64,000 bases of DNA from Gonatopus flavifemur (Eukaryota; Arthropoda; Insecta; Hymenoptera; Dryinidae): NCBI GenBank assembly GCA_018340375.1, contig JAFFJZ010000013.1, positions 8,300,001 to 8,364,000 of the forward strand, in the 5' to 3' direction. A program made the position numbers and the translations under genes. Below the pieces are notes generated by a model that worked only from the letters and a program-made list of their open reading frames with translations, was not told the origin of the DNA and searched no databases. Below are positions 45,130-55,294 of this stretch, in pieces (position 1 is the first letter of the stretch; every line of letters begins with the position of its first letter).

Positions 45130-45700
45130 TATATACAGGTAAGCTCTGTATGATGGATTATTCATAAAATGCAAGATTCCTTTACAGGCAAAAGCATAGC
45201 GGATATATCATAATCCGTGACGGATAGTTTGCTACTGGTGGTTCTAACCGGAACCAGAGACGAATCATAGAAAATCATACAAGGTTTAGTCATGGGAAAT
45301 AATTCAAATTTATAAATTCTGAGGCGAGAGCATATCGGATACATCATAATTCCTTGATGGACAGTCCGCTACTGTCCTATCCTCCTACTGGAATCATTGG
45401 CAGATGATCGAATGGATCATACGGAGTATGCTCAAGGGGAATGATTCAAATTGATTCGCAATCATTCTATAGGCCAGAACATAACGGATATATCATAACT
45501 CCTGACGGACAGCCAGCTGCTGTCAATTTCTCCAATTAGGATCGTAGACAATTGATGGAAAAGATCATACCGAGCTTGCTTGAGAAGTATTCAAGTTTAT
45601 TCGCTATTTCTTTACAGGTGAAATTATAGTGGATATACCATACCCTTGATGGACAGTCCACTGATCTATACTATTTCCCAATAGAATCATGAGCAAATAA
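45130..45700 (+). repeat. ~140-bp internal repeats of unit B
   Basis: Four units begin near 45198, 45332, 45482 and 45620 with GCGGATATATCATAATYC...GACGGAYAGTYYGCTACTG-like text. They are collinear with the array at 32100-32640. Confidence 0.75.
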
Positions 45701-46134
45701 TGAAACAGATGATATTGAGCCTGCTCCGAGAGAAGTGAATGAATGAAACATTGTCCTTCCTGCATACCCTGGTCGACAATGACTATACTTAAGCTCAACT
45801 AAATAACTAAGCTCTAAAATAACTGTTCCAAATCTTTTTTATCTCTCTTCAGAGAGAAAACCATAAAGAGTTGTCTGGTAAGAAAAGGTACGTTTAATAT
45901 AATGTTATTGTCTTTGTAGTTTTGATGAAGAGTATTATCTAATGGAACAGTCCATTGAATCTAACCAAATTTGATTAAGAATCAGACATCAATCAACTAC
46001 ATTGACTACAACAACAACAACATGAACTACATTTTACTGCATTGACTTCAACTAGAACGGTGTACAAGATTCTGTAGGTTTCTTTGACAAAGGCTGTTAT
46101 CGGATTCTTGAAAATAAATGAAATTGATACTATT

Positions 46135-47640
46135 GGTAGCTAACATACAGATCTATGGTATATTTGCTTTATTTTGTTTCATCTTCATCCACCTGTGATG
46201 GTATTCGATGAATCTAATAATAGTATCGGATAGATCTGTGATATATTCACTGCACTCTTGCCTTTGCTTCACTCGACTAAGAGGCCACTGAATGGAATTG
46301 ATAGTGACAGCTATCGTCTAGCTAAATAGCTAGCATACAAATTTATGATTCGTCTGCTTCATTTCTGCTTTGTCTCCATCCACTTGTGATTCTACTCCGA
46401 GAAACTAATGAGTCCAGTATGTCGTCAAGATCTGTGGCATATCTGCTGTGCTTTTGCCTCTAGACAAACCGTTTTGTTGAATTAATAGTTTTGGTTTAAA
46501 ATATTTGATATACTTCAACGTAACTAAAGTTACAACAACTTCAACCTTCAACGTTTTTCAAACTTCTTATATCTCATTGAAGTTGTGTCATGAACTTCTC
46601 ATTCTAAAAATTTTTTATACTGCATTGGGGTTTTTGAATGATTCCACGTTCTGATTATATTTGATATTTGATGAATTCCACTTTCTGATTATAAGCGATG
46701 ATTCAGTTGTTGATTCGTTACATAATCTTTAATCATCCGTTTCATGCCATTCATTATCAATTGAATCCACTTTATAATCTGTAGTTTATCCATTCAATAC
46801 AAAATTGCCTATGAAATTGCCTAAATGAAATGGATAGTGGTAGTGGACGACGTACAGATCGAATGGTATATTTTCGTCGTTTTTGTCTTTCTTCATTGGC
46901 CTGATACTTTCTTGACCAAGAGTTGTTATCGGATTGCTTGAGTAGTATCACAGGTGTATAAGAAAACACGAAAAAGAAGCAAATATACCATAGACCTGGA
47001 CGTCGTCTACCACCACTATCAATTTCATATAGGCGGTCTTGTGGAAATTTTGTATTGAATGTATGAATTACAGATTACAAAGTGGATTCAATTGATAATG
47101 AATGGCATGAAATGGATGATTAAAGATTATGTAATGAATCAATGACTGAATCATCACTCATAATCAGAAAGGGGAATTCATCAAAAAACCCCAATAAAAT
47201 ATAAGAAGTTTTTAGAGAGTGAAGTTCATGACAAAACCTCAAAGAGATGTGAATAGTTTGACCAACGGTAGAAGTTGAAGTTGGTCTCCAGTTACTTTAG
47301 TCACACTGAAGTATATCAAAGCGATTTTTTCAAAGGCGAAAACACAGTAGATATGCCACAGATTCTTACAACATGCTGGGCTCATCATTCCCTTGGAGTA
47401 GAATCATAGGTGGCTGGAGACGAAGCAGAAATGAAGCAGACGTATCACAAATTTGTATGCTAGCTATTGTCACTGTCAATCTCATTTGGTGACCTCATAG
47501 TCGAACGAAGAAAAGGCAAAAGTGCAGTGGATATATCACAGATCTATCCGATGATGGTATCAGATTCTTTGCGTAGTGTTTCAGGGGGATGAGAAAGAAA
47601 CAAAATGAAGCAAATATACCATAGATCTGTGAGTTTGCTA
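46135..47640. repeat. ~1.5-kb inverted repeat replacing the USP 5' part in unit B
   Basis: The left arm (GTATATTTGCTTYATTT, CATTCATTATCAATTGAATCC, GATCTGTGATATATTCACTGC) has its complement in the right arm (47100-47630). The centre is near 46910-46930 (GACGACGT...ACGTCGTC). Both arms are built of the ~180-bp repeats, so an inverted duplication of the array took the place of sequence that in unit A leads into the USP-like gene. Confidence 0.8.
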
Positions 47641-47775
47641 TCACCACTATCAATTGGCATTACAGATTACAAAGTGGATTCAATTGATAATGAATCCCTA
47701 GATTCTTCGAGTAGAATTACAGGTGGATGAAGGAAAAACAGGCAAGATGCAGATATATCATATATCTGTATAAAA

Positions 47776-47991
47776 GCAGTGCCAACCACAAAAATCCAAA
47801 TTGCATGACACTTTTATAAAGTTATAGCCGTTGTTTTTCATCAGGGAAGAAGTATTTCCGAAGGTAACTTCACGTGCATGTTACGAAGTAAAGGTACAAA
47901 GTGGATATTTATTCATGATCTGCGAGTTGAAGAACGAAATTGGCCACGTAATGCTAAAGACTCATACATATATTTCTTCAAAAAGCAATAA
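47776..47991 (+). pseudogene. USP-like gene, 3' fragment (unit B)
   Basis: Collinear with 34233-34448. It reads AVPTTKIQIA, a TGA where unit A has CAA, then HFYKVIAVVFHQGRSISEGN and FTCMLRSKGTKW to SYIYFFKKQ and TAA. The Arg codon CGA that is TGA in unit A is intact here. The His-box His is again absent (EGNF), so that loss predates the duplication. The first two thirds of the gene are missing. Confidence 0.8.
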
Positions 47992-49019
47992 TTTCACTTG
48001 CTCATCAAATAACAATTCAATTACTATAATCTTCTATAGGTGATTTTGAAGAACATCGTATACGTTTATAATACCACAACCGACTAAATATTCTTGAAGA
48101 ATTTTTCAAAATGATTTTGATGGATATTTCACAAAATTCTAAAAAATTTCTTGTACAGTACTGAAAAATGCTCTTGACCAGATATTTTGAAGATATCTCT
48201 TTTTGTTGCATGATAAATGAATATTTGACATCTCTTTAAGATACTCTTTAAAATAATCCTAAAGAGTCATTGAAACATTTTTGCTGGGAAACTATTTTCA
48301 ACTTCATGCCAAATGGTACAAATTCTCGTTTTATCAAAAAAATTTCTGTTGGATACCTTAAACATATTGTGTGCAAGTTTTCTCTGTTCGTAAAATCTGT
48401 TTTGTTTCGTTTCCCTAACAATCATATTTTAAAAACAATGGGAATTCTTGCACAATACACGTTTAAAACAAAATCGTGGGCTGCTTTGAGCGCCAACTTA
48501 TCGGTCAATTAATATTTACTTTTCGGAATCCTGCACATATGTATTGATTTATGGGAATTCACTTTTCTTTCCTTCTGTTCTTCATTCTTTATGTCGATTA
48601 TCTATTGCTGTCCAATGATGAGATGACTGATGGAAACCCAAGTGAGTTTTTCATATCACAAATGATCTGAGGACATTTTCTTCATCGCTACGATCGCTAT
48701 TAAATTAGACATGAGCATTCGAATTTTATTTATGTTCAGTTAAGGACACATCCAGAAAAAGAAGTGAAATCCCAATAAAAAAACTTCAAAAAAGTAAAAA
48801 AATCACGCCAAGTACATGAAAATGCGGTCAATCCTAAAAAAAATCTAAAAATACATTCAAACGAAAATTCTCCTACAATAAGAATTTCGATAGGATACAA
48901 CAGGATATGCTTCACTTGAAAAAAAAAGATGTGAAATCAATATGAGCTGCCAAGTACATTCGGTTATTCAAATGGTATGTAAACGATTTCTTGTATATTG
49001 TAACTTCATTAGTTATTTC

Positions 49020-49342
49020 CACGAAGTAAGATATGAGGAGTGCAATCTTCATAGAACTGACATGACACATTTTTTTTCGCCAACTCGCAAGTCAAATTCC
49101 TCAACTCGTGGTGCTATAAACAGCGTGTCTGAGATTTTCCTCTTTGTCGTACAAAGATAGATTTGTCAAGTGGCTCTTTTTACCACAAAAAGGAAAATTT
49201 CAGACATGCTGCTTTTTCTTTTGTCGGAGGTTTGATTGTGTGTGTGGAATTTCTATACAGACAGATGTGATGGAGAGGGAAAATCGACTCGGTCGACCAA
49301 ATGCTGGCATCACTGATTGCACTCCTTAGATCTTACTTCGTG
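49020..49342. mobile_element. 323-bp element, CACGAAGTAAGAT ends, 8-bp TSD
   Basis: CACGAAGTAAGAT and ATCTTACTTCGTG are perfect ends; GAGGAGTGCAATC / GATTGCACTCCT pair further in. GTTATTTC stands at both borders (49012-49019, 49343-49350). A hAT- or P-type non-autonomous element near the end of unit B. Confidence 0.85.
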
Positions 49343-49552
49343 GTTATTTCATCACTATGAAACATGAGTTTTCAACATTTGGTAATTAATAACCAAATTT
49401 ACTCCAAGAAACACTTGATGTCAATTATTAATGATTTCTATGAAAAGAAATATGTATCCAATAATATCAACAAATTATAAAAAAAAATAGAGGTCTAATT
49501 TAGAAGTTCAACACTGAGATAAGAATCCATCATTTGAAATTGATCAACTGAC

Positions 49553-49858
49553 TAGTGTTCACTAAACATCGATGGCACATCCATGTGTCATCCAATAAAC
49601 GGATATCGATGTTTGACATCGCGAACATCGATGCTGCTAGAACCTGATTGGTTGTTATTTTACCAATAAAAATTTTGGGATCTAGCGCCATTTCAAATTC
49701 AGCATAATCCCATTCAATTGTTCTTATTTGATGTCTTGATGTTTCAGTGTTTCTTACAAAAAACATTGGAACACCAATCAGGTCGATGTTAGATCGTTAA
49801 ACGATGTAAAACATCGATGTCAGGCGATGTTATTATCGTCGATGTTTAGTGAACACTA
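49553..49858. mobile_element. 306-bp element, TAGTGTTCACTAAACATCGA ends, 8-bp TSD
   Basis: Perfect 20-bp ends, with CAACTGAC at 49545-49552 and 49859-49866. The interior repeats ACATCGATG. The minus-strand open frame at 49530-49766 crosses the border and is not a gene. hAT-type non-autonomous element. Confidence 0.9.
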
Positions 49859-50457
49859 CAACTGACAGTTGCTGACAGTCATTCGAGGCCTTTTATAATT
49901 CTTGAATTCCCTATTTTCATTTTGACACATGAATTGTCAAAAGTGCCATCTCGTGAACTGCGGAATAAGTTTTTTTTGTGATTTCCATCCATTTTCATAG
50001 AACTTTATTAAGCATGTAAGTATTGTGAAGAATTATAATTATTTTCAAAAGTATCATAGAAACGGATGGAAGCCACTAACACTTTCGCTCGTCAATTACA
50101 AGATGTCGATTTTTCACAACGCATGCATTAGGATATAATTGATCTCAGGATTATAAAAAGGCATAAAGAGCTACAGTTTCATGAATTCTCAATGATAGGT
50201 TCTTATCTTTTATAGATAATAGTTGAAATAACAATTTTATTTAGTAGGGGCCTTTATTTCGTGGGACGAGACATCGGCAGTCAATCTCAAATGGCCATTG
50301 AATAAATTCAAAGTGCAAAGCTCTTGAAAACTTATTAAAGAAAAACTCATTTATGAGTATGAGTATAATAAGATTGAAGAGCATTTCCTCCTGAATCTGT
50401 TTAATAATGATTTTTATTTTAGAGATTGAGTGATGAAGTAAATTAAGAGATTCAATG

Positions 50458-50843
50458 CCCTGGTTAAAGTTTCATAACAATTCATAAGAAAATGTTCTTA
50501 CTTATGAAACATAAATTTTTGCAACTGGATATTCATAAGTCAACCACGAATTCCTATGAATCTGTTCACCCTGGTTAAAAGAATCCATTGAATCTGACAA
50601 ATGAAATTTCATAAGATTTGGTCAGAACATGTTCCGAGATTCAATGATATTTTGCGAGACTCAATGGTTTCTTTTAACTAGAGGCATGAATACTTATGAA
50701 TCTATATTCATAAGTATTCATGATCAATCATAAGAACAGATTCATAGGATTTCGGGGTTTACTTATGAATGTTCTGTTGTAAAATCCATGATATTTCACA
50801 GCGAAAACGTTTTTTATGAATTGCTGTAACATTTTAACCAGGG
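50458..50843. mobile_element. CCCTGGTTAAA element with a relative nested inside
   Basis: Outer ends CCCTGGTTAAAGT and CATTTTAACCAGGG; arms contain CATAAGAAAATGTTCTTAC and TTCATAAGT words. An inner element, 50569-50684 (CCCTGGTTAAAAGAATCCATTG to CTTTTAACTAGAGG), lies within it and is the family of 9404-9648. Confidence 0.75.
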
Positions 50844-50849
50844 TGATCT

Positions 50850-51460
50850 TCCACATGTTGTTCTATTGAATTCCAATTATGTACCTTTGACTTCAAAAAA
50901 CTTAGTAGAAGATAAGAAAGAACTGACAAAAGCACACCTTATTCCCTATTACTTGGTTATTTTTCTTTTTATAAAAGGATTTAAAGATTTTTTCGCGAGG
51001 ATTGCTTTCATCTTATAGGTGATCTAACTATTGCAGAAGTTTGAATCGTTTATTGAAACGAATTAGTAATCGAATAATGAAATAATCAGCTGTTGAAGAC
51101 CCAAAGTCTTGCAGTTCATTCTTCAAACCATGTTTCCAGTCCCAAGGAGTTGATTCGAGAGGGAAAACACCGATGATTTATCAAATTTTGTGAGTTTACA
51201 TTTTCGTTTCGTTTCTGTAAACGATTCAAACTTCACGAACATGTGATCTAAGAGGAAGAAATGCTGGGAGAAAATAACGTCAAAAACAACGATTATGATT
51301 GTTTGAATTTGATTAGTAAACTTCGGATTTGCGAAGACATAATCTGTAGTTGAACCGAATACAGTTGGCAAACTTTTCCGTGTATTTGTTCTTTTCTCAA
51401 TGAAAATAAAAAATGACTAATGATGTATATGTGGAAATGATAAACATCATTATCTCTTAC
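50850..51460. other. gene-poor stretch beside a minus-strand exon
   Basis: A further downstream exon of the minus-strand gene could lie near 51300-51390 (LPTVFGSTTDYVFANPKF in one frame), but I see no convincing splice pair. Confidence 0.3.
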
Positions 51461-51691
51461 ATGTTCGAATTCACATTCATGTTGCGATGATGGATCAAAC
51501 TCATCACCAGATGATGAATCATATTCATCGTAACATTCAAAATCCATGGTATATTCTTTTGCATTTTCATAATCTTCTTGATCTACCACGTATTCCTCAT
51601 CAAAACCTCCAGAACGAATCATATTTTCCGAAATAATTGTTTCGTTCGGCTGACTGGGATTTGGTGTACTCGTGACTTGTGGTGGTCCAAT
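51461..51691 (-). CDS. internal exon, acidic Tyr/Asp/Glu-rich
   Basis: On the minus strand an acceptor ATTGACAG precedes 77 in-phase codons, followed by a strong donor CAT|GTAAGA at 51460. Both ends are phase 0. The peptide starts IGPPQVTSTPNPSQPNETII, continues GGFDEEYVVDQEDYENAKEY, then DEYDSSSGDEFDPSSQ and HECEFEH. Strongly acidic and low-complexity, probably a disordered linker. With 54669-54785, also phase 0-0 and on the same strand, it likely belongs to one gene, as the style (acidic, phase-symmetric short exons) matches the gene at 15418-16934. Function unknown. Confidence 0.6.
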
Positions 51692-52188
51692 CTGTCAATT
51701 ATCATCATAAATATATTAGCACGTCCATTTTCCAAATACATATTCGAATAATATTATCACCGTTTTGTGGATATTGAATTATAAGCGATACCCAAATGAA
51801 AAAACATGTTAAAAATATCTTGTAAAATAAAAATGTTTGAAAGATCCAATATTTGATATCTAAGATGTTTGAAAATTTTGAAGTGATAGATGTTCTAAGA
51901 AATGTCAACTCTCCTTCCTGGGCAGAAAAAAAAGTTACTGAATTCAATTGAAATCTTCCTTGAATTTCATTCACAATTCAATACTCAATTCAATGTAAAC
52001 AATTCACATCCAATGAACTCAAATAAACCTGTAACATTACATCCACCGATGTCTTCGTTGCCTACACATACACTTCTCGAAGCCAGAAGCTATACATAAG
52101 AAGTCCGCAAAAATGCGACAGATACCGATGGGTGTGCTGTTAGGAATAATTACACAATTTGATGAATTCCAATAAACCTCACTAAATT

Positions 52189-52289
52189 CTTAGACAGCAA
52201 TTGAATCAATTTTTTGAAAAGAATTCTAGAAGAACTCAAAAGAAACCTTTTCAGACAATTCATTTGTGAATTTTTAATTGCTATCTGAG
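52189..52289. mobile_element. ~100-bp MITE with CTTAGACAGCAATT / AATTGCTATCTGAG ends
   Basis: Ends are related to CCCAGATAGCA; GAAAAGaaTTCT / AGAAaccTTTTC pair inside. Non-coding. Confidence 0.55.
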
Positions 52290-53079
52290 TTGTAATGTAA
52301 AAGCAGTATTTTGAATAAAGATGAATCATATTCAGGTCTGATATATCTCTATTTTTATTCGGTAGCCCCGTTTTGCACCGACGTCCAGTTATCCCTACAA
52401 ACGATTGCTCCGAAATTTCGTATCCTCACGAGTTATATCCCGACAACTCGTTGTTCCAAAAAATCATGACTAGTTCGTCTATTGGAATCCATAAAAACTG
52501 AGCAATACAATTAGACCAAAAATAATCGGGATACTGAACTGTCAGGATATAACTCATCGGGATACAAAATTTCGGAACACTCGTTTGTAGGCATAACTGA
52601 ACTTCGGTGCAAAACAGGTCTACCTTTTATTCCATTATCCCAAATAGCATGTAAGCTTACGAAAAGCTTGTCATTTGCTTGTTCATAACTTGTCGATGAC
52701 AATATTTACATCGCAAATGTTGTGAAAATCTCTACACAAGGTTGTAAAAATAAGTTCGTAGTGAGAAACTTGTTACATGCTCATTCTTGAATTTTTTGTG
52801 ACAACCTTTACAACGGATGCATTATGAAAATGTTGATGCAAGATTATAAAAAATATCTAGAGTGGTTTTAGAATAACTCATTCTTATAGGCCACTTTGGA
52901 TTGTGATTTATGATTTTTTCACTAATAAAAATATTCATTTCACTTCACTTTCAAAATACAGGGCTTTACTGGAACAAAGTGATCGCATCCTTTCATCTAC
53001 CATAAGCCCAGATAGCATGTTAGCTTTGCCTTTTCGATTAAGGAAGTGAATTTATCAGATTTTATCACTCGGCCTTAAA

Positions 53080-53240
53080 CAGGATATGGGCATGCCGGGA
53101 ATACTTCTGTAGTCCCGGAGTATTTTCAGTAAGGAGTACTTTCTGTTCACCTCATTTACAAACATATTTACCCGAAATAAAAAGTACTCACTAGAAGTAC
53201 TCCGGGAGTACAAAAATACTTCCGGGCTGTCCATCCCTGG
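53080..53240. mobile_element. palindromic MITE, relative of 2263-2405
   Basis: AGGATATGGGCATGCCGGGAAT at the left pairs with TTCCGGGCTGTCCATCCCTGG at the right. GTCCCGGAGTA / AGTACTCCGGGAG and AGGAGTACTTTCTG / AAAAAGTACTCACT pair inside. It is nested in the composite element. Confidence 0.75.
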
Positions 53241-53431
53241 TCGTGAGTAGCTTTTTGAGAGGATGCAAGTGCACATATGACTATACCTGGTAGAACTTTG
53301 TTCCGGTCAAAATGAAAGGAAAGCACATGAATAATCATATAAAAAACATTGAAAAATTTTCTGAGATGGATGTTTGAAAGTTTCTAAAAGTGCGTCCAAT
53401 TTTCAATTCTCAAATCCTGAATCCAAACCTT

Positions 53432-53519
53432 CCCACACAGCACATCAGGTCAGGAAGAGTTCATAAAGAATGCAATATGAATTTCCAAGAATTCTCTCTG
53501 AAATTCTGCGCTATGTAGG
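53432..53519. mobile_element. 88-bp MITE with CCCACACAGCAC / GCGCTATGTAGG ends
   Basis: Short foldback with GAAGAGTTCATAAAGAATGC-like and GAATTCTCTCTGAAATTC arms. It shares terminal wording with 54320-54463 and 21641-22359. Confidence 0.5.
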
Positions 53520-54043
53520 TTTATAGGTTTTTAAATATTCATCTCTAAAAATTTCAGATTTTTTATGAGTTCAGTTTCGAGTAATTCTGACCCAAAGAAA
53601 ATGTACCAGATAGAGTCCTTTTTATCTTTGTATTCACTTGAATTCGCCCAATGCGTGAGATTTTTGTATGCTTGTCATATGCTTGTTGAAGGCTTTTCAT
53701 TTGTTTCATTTGAGGTTTTTATATCCTTTTCAGTGGCTTGTTACAAGCTTTTTGTTCGCTTGATGTAGAGTTTTTATTCGCTTTTCGTATACTTGCCATT
53801 TGCTTAATATAGCCTTTTCACACACTTGCTATAAACTTGCCACATCCTTGCGACAACCTTGTTTTGTGTCAACTAGAAACCTTGTTGTAACATTTTCATA
53901 AGCTTACATCATTGTTATCGGAAACCGTATGCTAAGCTTTACGCTTGTCATTGAAAAGGTTGAAACAACCTTGCAGCAAGCTCAAATTGCTATCTGGGAT
54001 ATCTCTAATGGAAATCATTTTAAGCACGTCTTTGATATAAGAA

Positions 54044-54091
54044 CACGGAGAAAAGTGGATACTAACCCATGAGTATCTATTTTTCTCCGTG
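54044..54091. repeat. 48-bp hairpin CACGGAGAAAA...TTTTCTCCGTG
   Basis: Arms of about 20 bp (CACGGAGAAAAGTGGATACT / AGTATCTATTTTTCTCCGTG) with an 8-base loop. Possibly a minimal MITE of the ACACGGAGA-ended type seen at 3071. Confidence 0.7.
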
Positions 54092-54319
54092 AATGGACCT
54101 TAGCACTGCTTAGAATCCGTGATGCCAGAATTTTTGAGATCCAACGGCCTATGTCCAATGAAACACTCTTGCTGATTAGATCAACCAATAAGCTCCGGTC
54201 TCCTCGCTCTTAGCCCCTCCTTTCTGGCAACACAGCTTAGAATGTCTTGCTTGCATCTTGTTCACACCCGAGTAGACGCTAAAATTTGTCTACCAGGTGT
54301 GTTTTTATTTTCAACGTGT

Positions 54320-54463
54320 TAGCTCCCACACAGCACAAAATATTCCATATATCTATACAATGTGTATACCGTATTTTTTACGTGCACATTATATGTATAA
54401 CATATTCAAATATAAAAATATATAATATAGATATGCATGGGATATATGGTGCTGTATGGGCTA
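54320..54463. mobile_element. 144-bp MITE with TAGCTCCCACACAGCAC ends
   Basis: TAGCTCCCACACAGCAC faces GTGCTGTATGGGCTA. ATATTCCATATATCTATA / TATAGATATGCATGGGATAT pair inside. Non-coding. Confidence 0.75.
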
Positions 54464-54668
54464 ATTGCGATCAATGTTTGTAGAAAGGTTAATTATATTG
54501 AAAACTTCTTTCCTTGTAATAAATCAAGTCTTTCTCTGCCTGCACAGAATATGAGAAGCTTGCATTTAAGTATATTATATTTTTATTATATTATTTTAAT
54601 CAGATTCAATTAGATTAGATTTCATAAATATTTTTCAATAATAAGTTTTTAGTATCTTTGATACCAAC

Positions 54669-54785
54669 CTCATCGAAGCACCAAAAACAGCTGGGTTCAT
54701 CATTTTCGCTTTGTGTATTTTCTTGCAATAGACATCTTTCACAGTTTTCACTCAATGCATTAGACGTATCTACAGTCCTATCCAC
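54669..54785 (-). CDS. internal exon with two CxxC pairs
   Basis: On the minus strand the acceptor TTGATTGTTAG precedes 39 codons and the donor GAG|GTTGGT follows at 54668. Both ends are phase 0. The peptide is VDRTVDTSNALSENCERCLL, QENTQSENDE and PSCFWCFDE. CERC and CFWC, 20 residues apart, could bind zinc or be chance in a disordered acidic segment. Same strand and phase as 51461-51691, with a ~3-kb intron filled by MITEs between them. No first exon is certain. Confidence 0.55.
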
Positions 54786-54843
54786 CTAACAATCAAAATT
54801 GAAGACAATGATGTATAATGGTTACATATTTCCTTACTGTAAA

Positions 54844-55294
54844 CCCTGCTTAAAATTTTCTATAGAGAACTATAGGTTACTACAGAAAAAATCATGATTT
54901 ACTGTAGAATATGAATAGTATTGAATGAGCGTTCTGAATCGGTAATTTACTGCTAACCTATACTTTTCAATCGGTAATTCAATATGGATCTATAGTTGCC
55001 GATAGTTTTTGTGGTTTTGAATAGGATTATAACTTTTCGATAGCAACGGCCCTCAATAGTTTTCAATGGTATGATTTTTCTCAATAGTTTTCTATAGTGG
55101 ATTTTTACACTATTACATACTATTGTTAGAATATAGTTTATTCCGCATTCAAAACTATATGAATTATTGAAAACCATAGATCCATATTGAGTTACCGATT
55201 GAAAACTATCCATCATAGTGAATTACCGATTCAAAACGCTCATTGAAAACTATCGCTTTTCTCACTAGTTTTCTATAAACAATTTTGAGCAGGG
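54844..55294. mobile_element. 451-bp foldback, CCCTGCTTAAAATT ends
   Basis: CCCTGCTTAAAATT and AATTTTGAGCAGGG are the tips. The arms repeat TTGAAAACTAT / ATAGTTTTCAA and TCGGTAATTCAATATGGATC / ATCCATATTGAGTTACCGA. AATGAGCGTTyTGAATCGG occurs in both arms. Non-coding. Confidence 0.85.

Larger units (their letters stand above)
38106..49400 (+). repeat. tandem unit B, interrupted by a LINE
   Basis: Restarts with TATCAAGAGACGCGGTAGCG and follows unit A's order: CCGCTACCGTGTATC (38206), the LINE target CCTGTCAATG (38749/44723), ~140-bp repeats, an inverted ~180-bp array, the USP-like 3' end (47776), CATCTCTTTA, TTTTTGCTGGGAAACTATTT, CTATTGCTGTCCAATGATG (48601) and CGCCAAGTACATGAAA (48809). The segment with CCTGTCAATGAGGCGATGTG is itself repeated at 44723 and 44858. 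The right border is unclear (48990-49400). Confidence 0.75.
52639..53998. mobile_element. composite CCCARATAGCA element with CTTGT-repeat interior
   Basis: CCCAAATAGCATGTAAGC at 52639 and CCCAGATAGCATGTTAGC at 53007 both face the single right end TTGCTATCTGGG at 53998. The interior of the right part is a loose array of CTTGTCATWTGCTTGTT and CTTTTCATTTGCTT words (53640-53960), with the complement AAGCTTGT near the left. One left end may be an older nested copy. The element 53080-53240 lies inside. Confidence 0.6.

Noticed and set aside
49530..49766. 78-codon minus-strand frame
   Set aside because: Crosses the left border of the TAGTGTTCAC element; no start or splice support.
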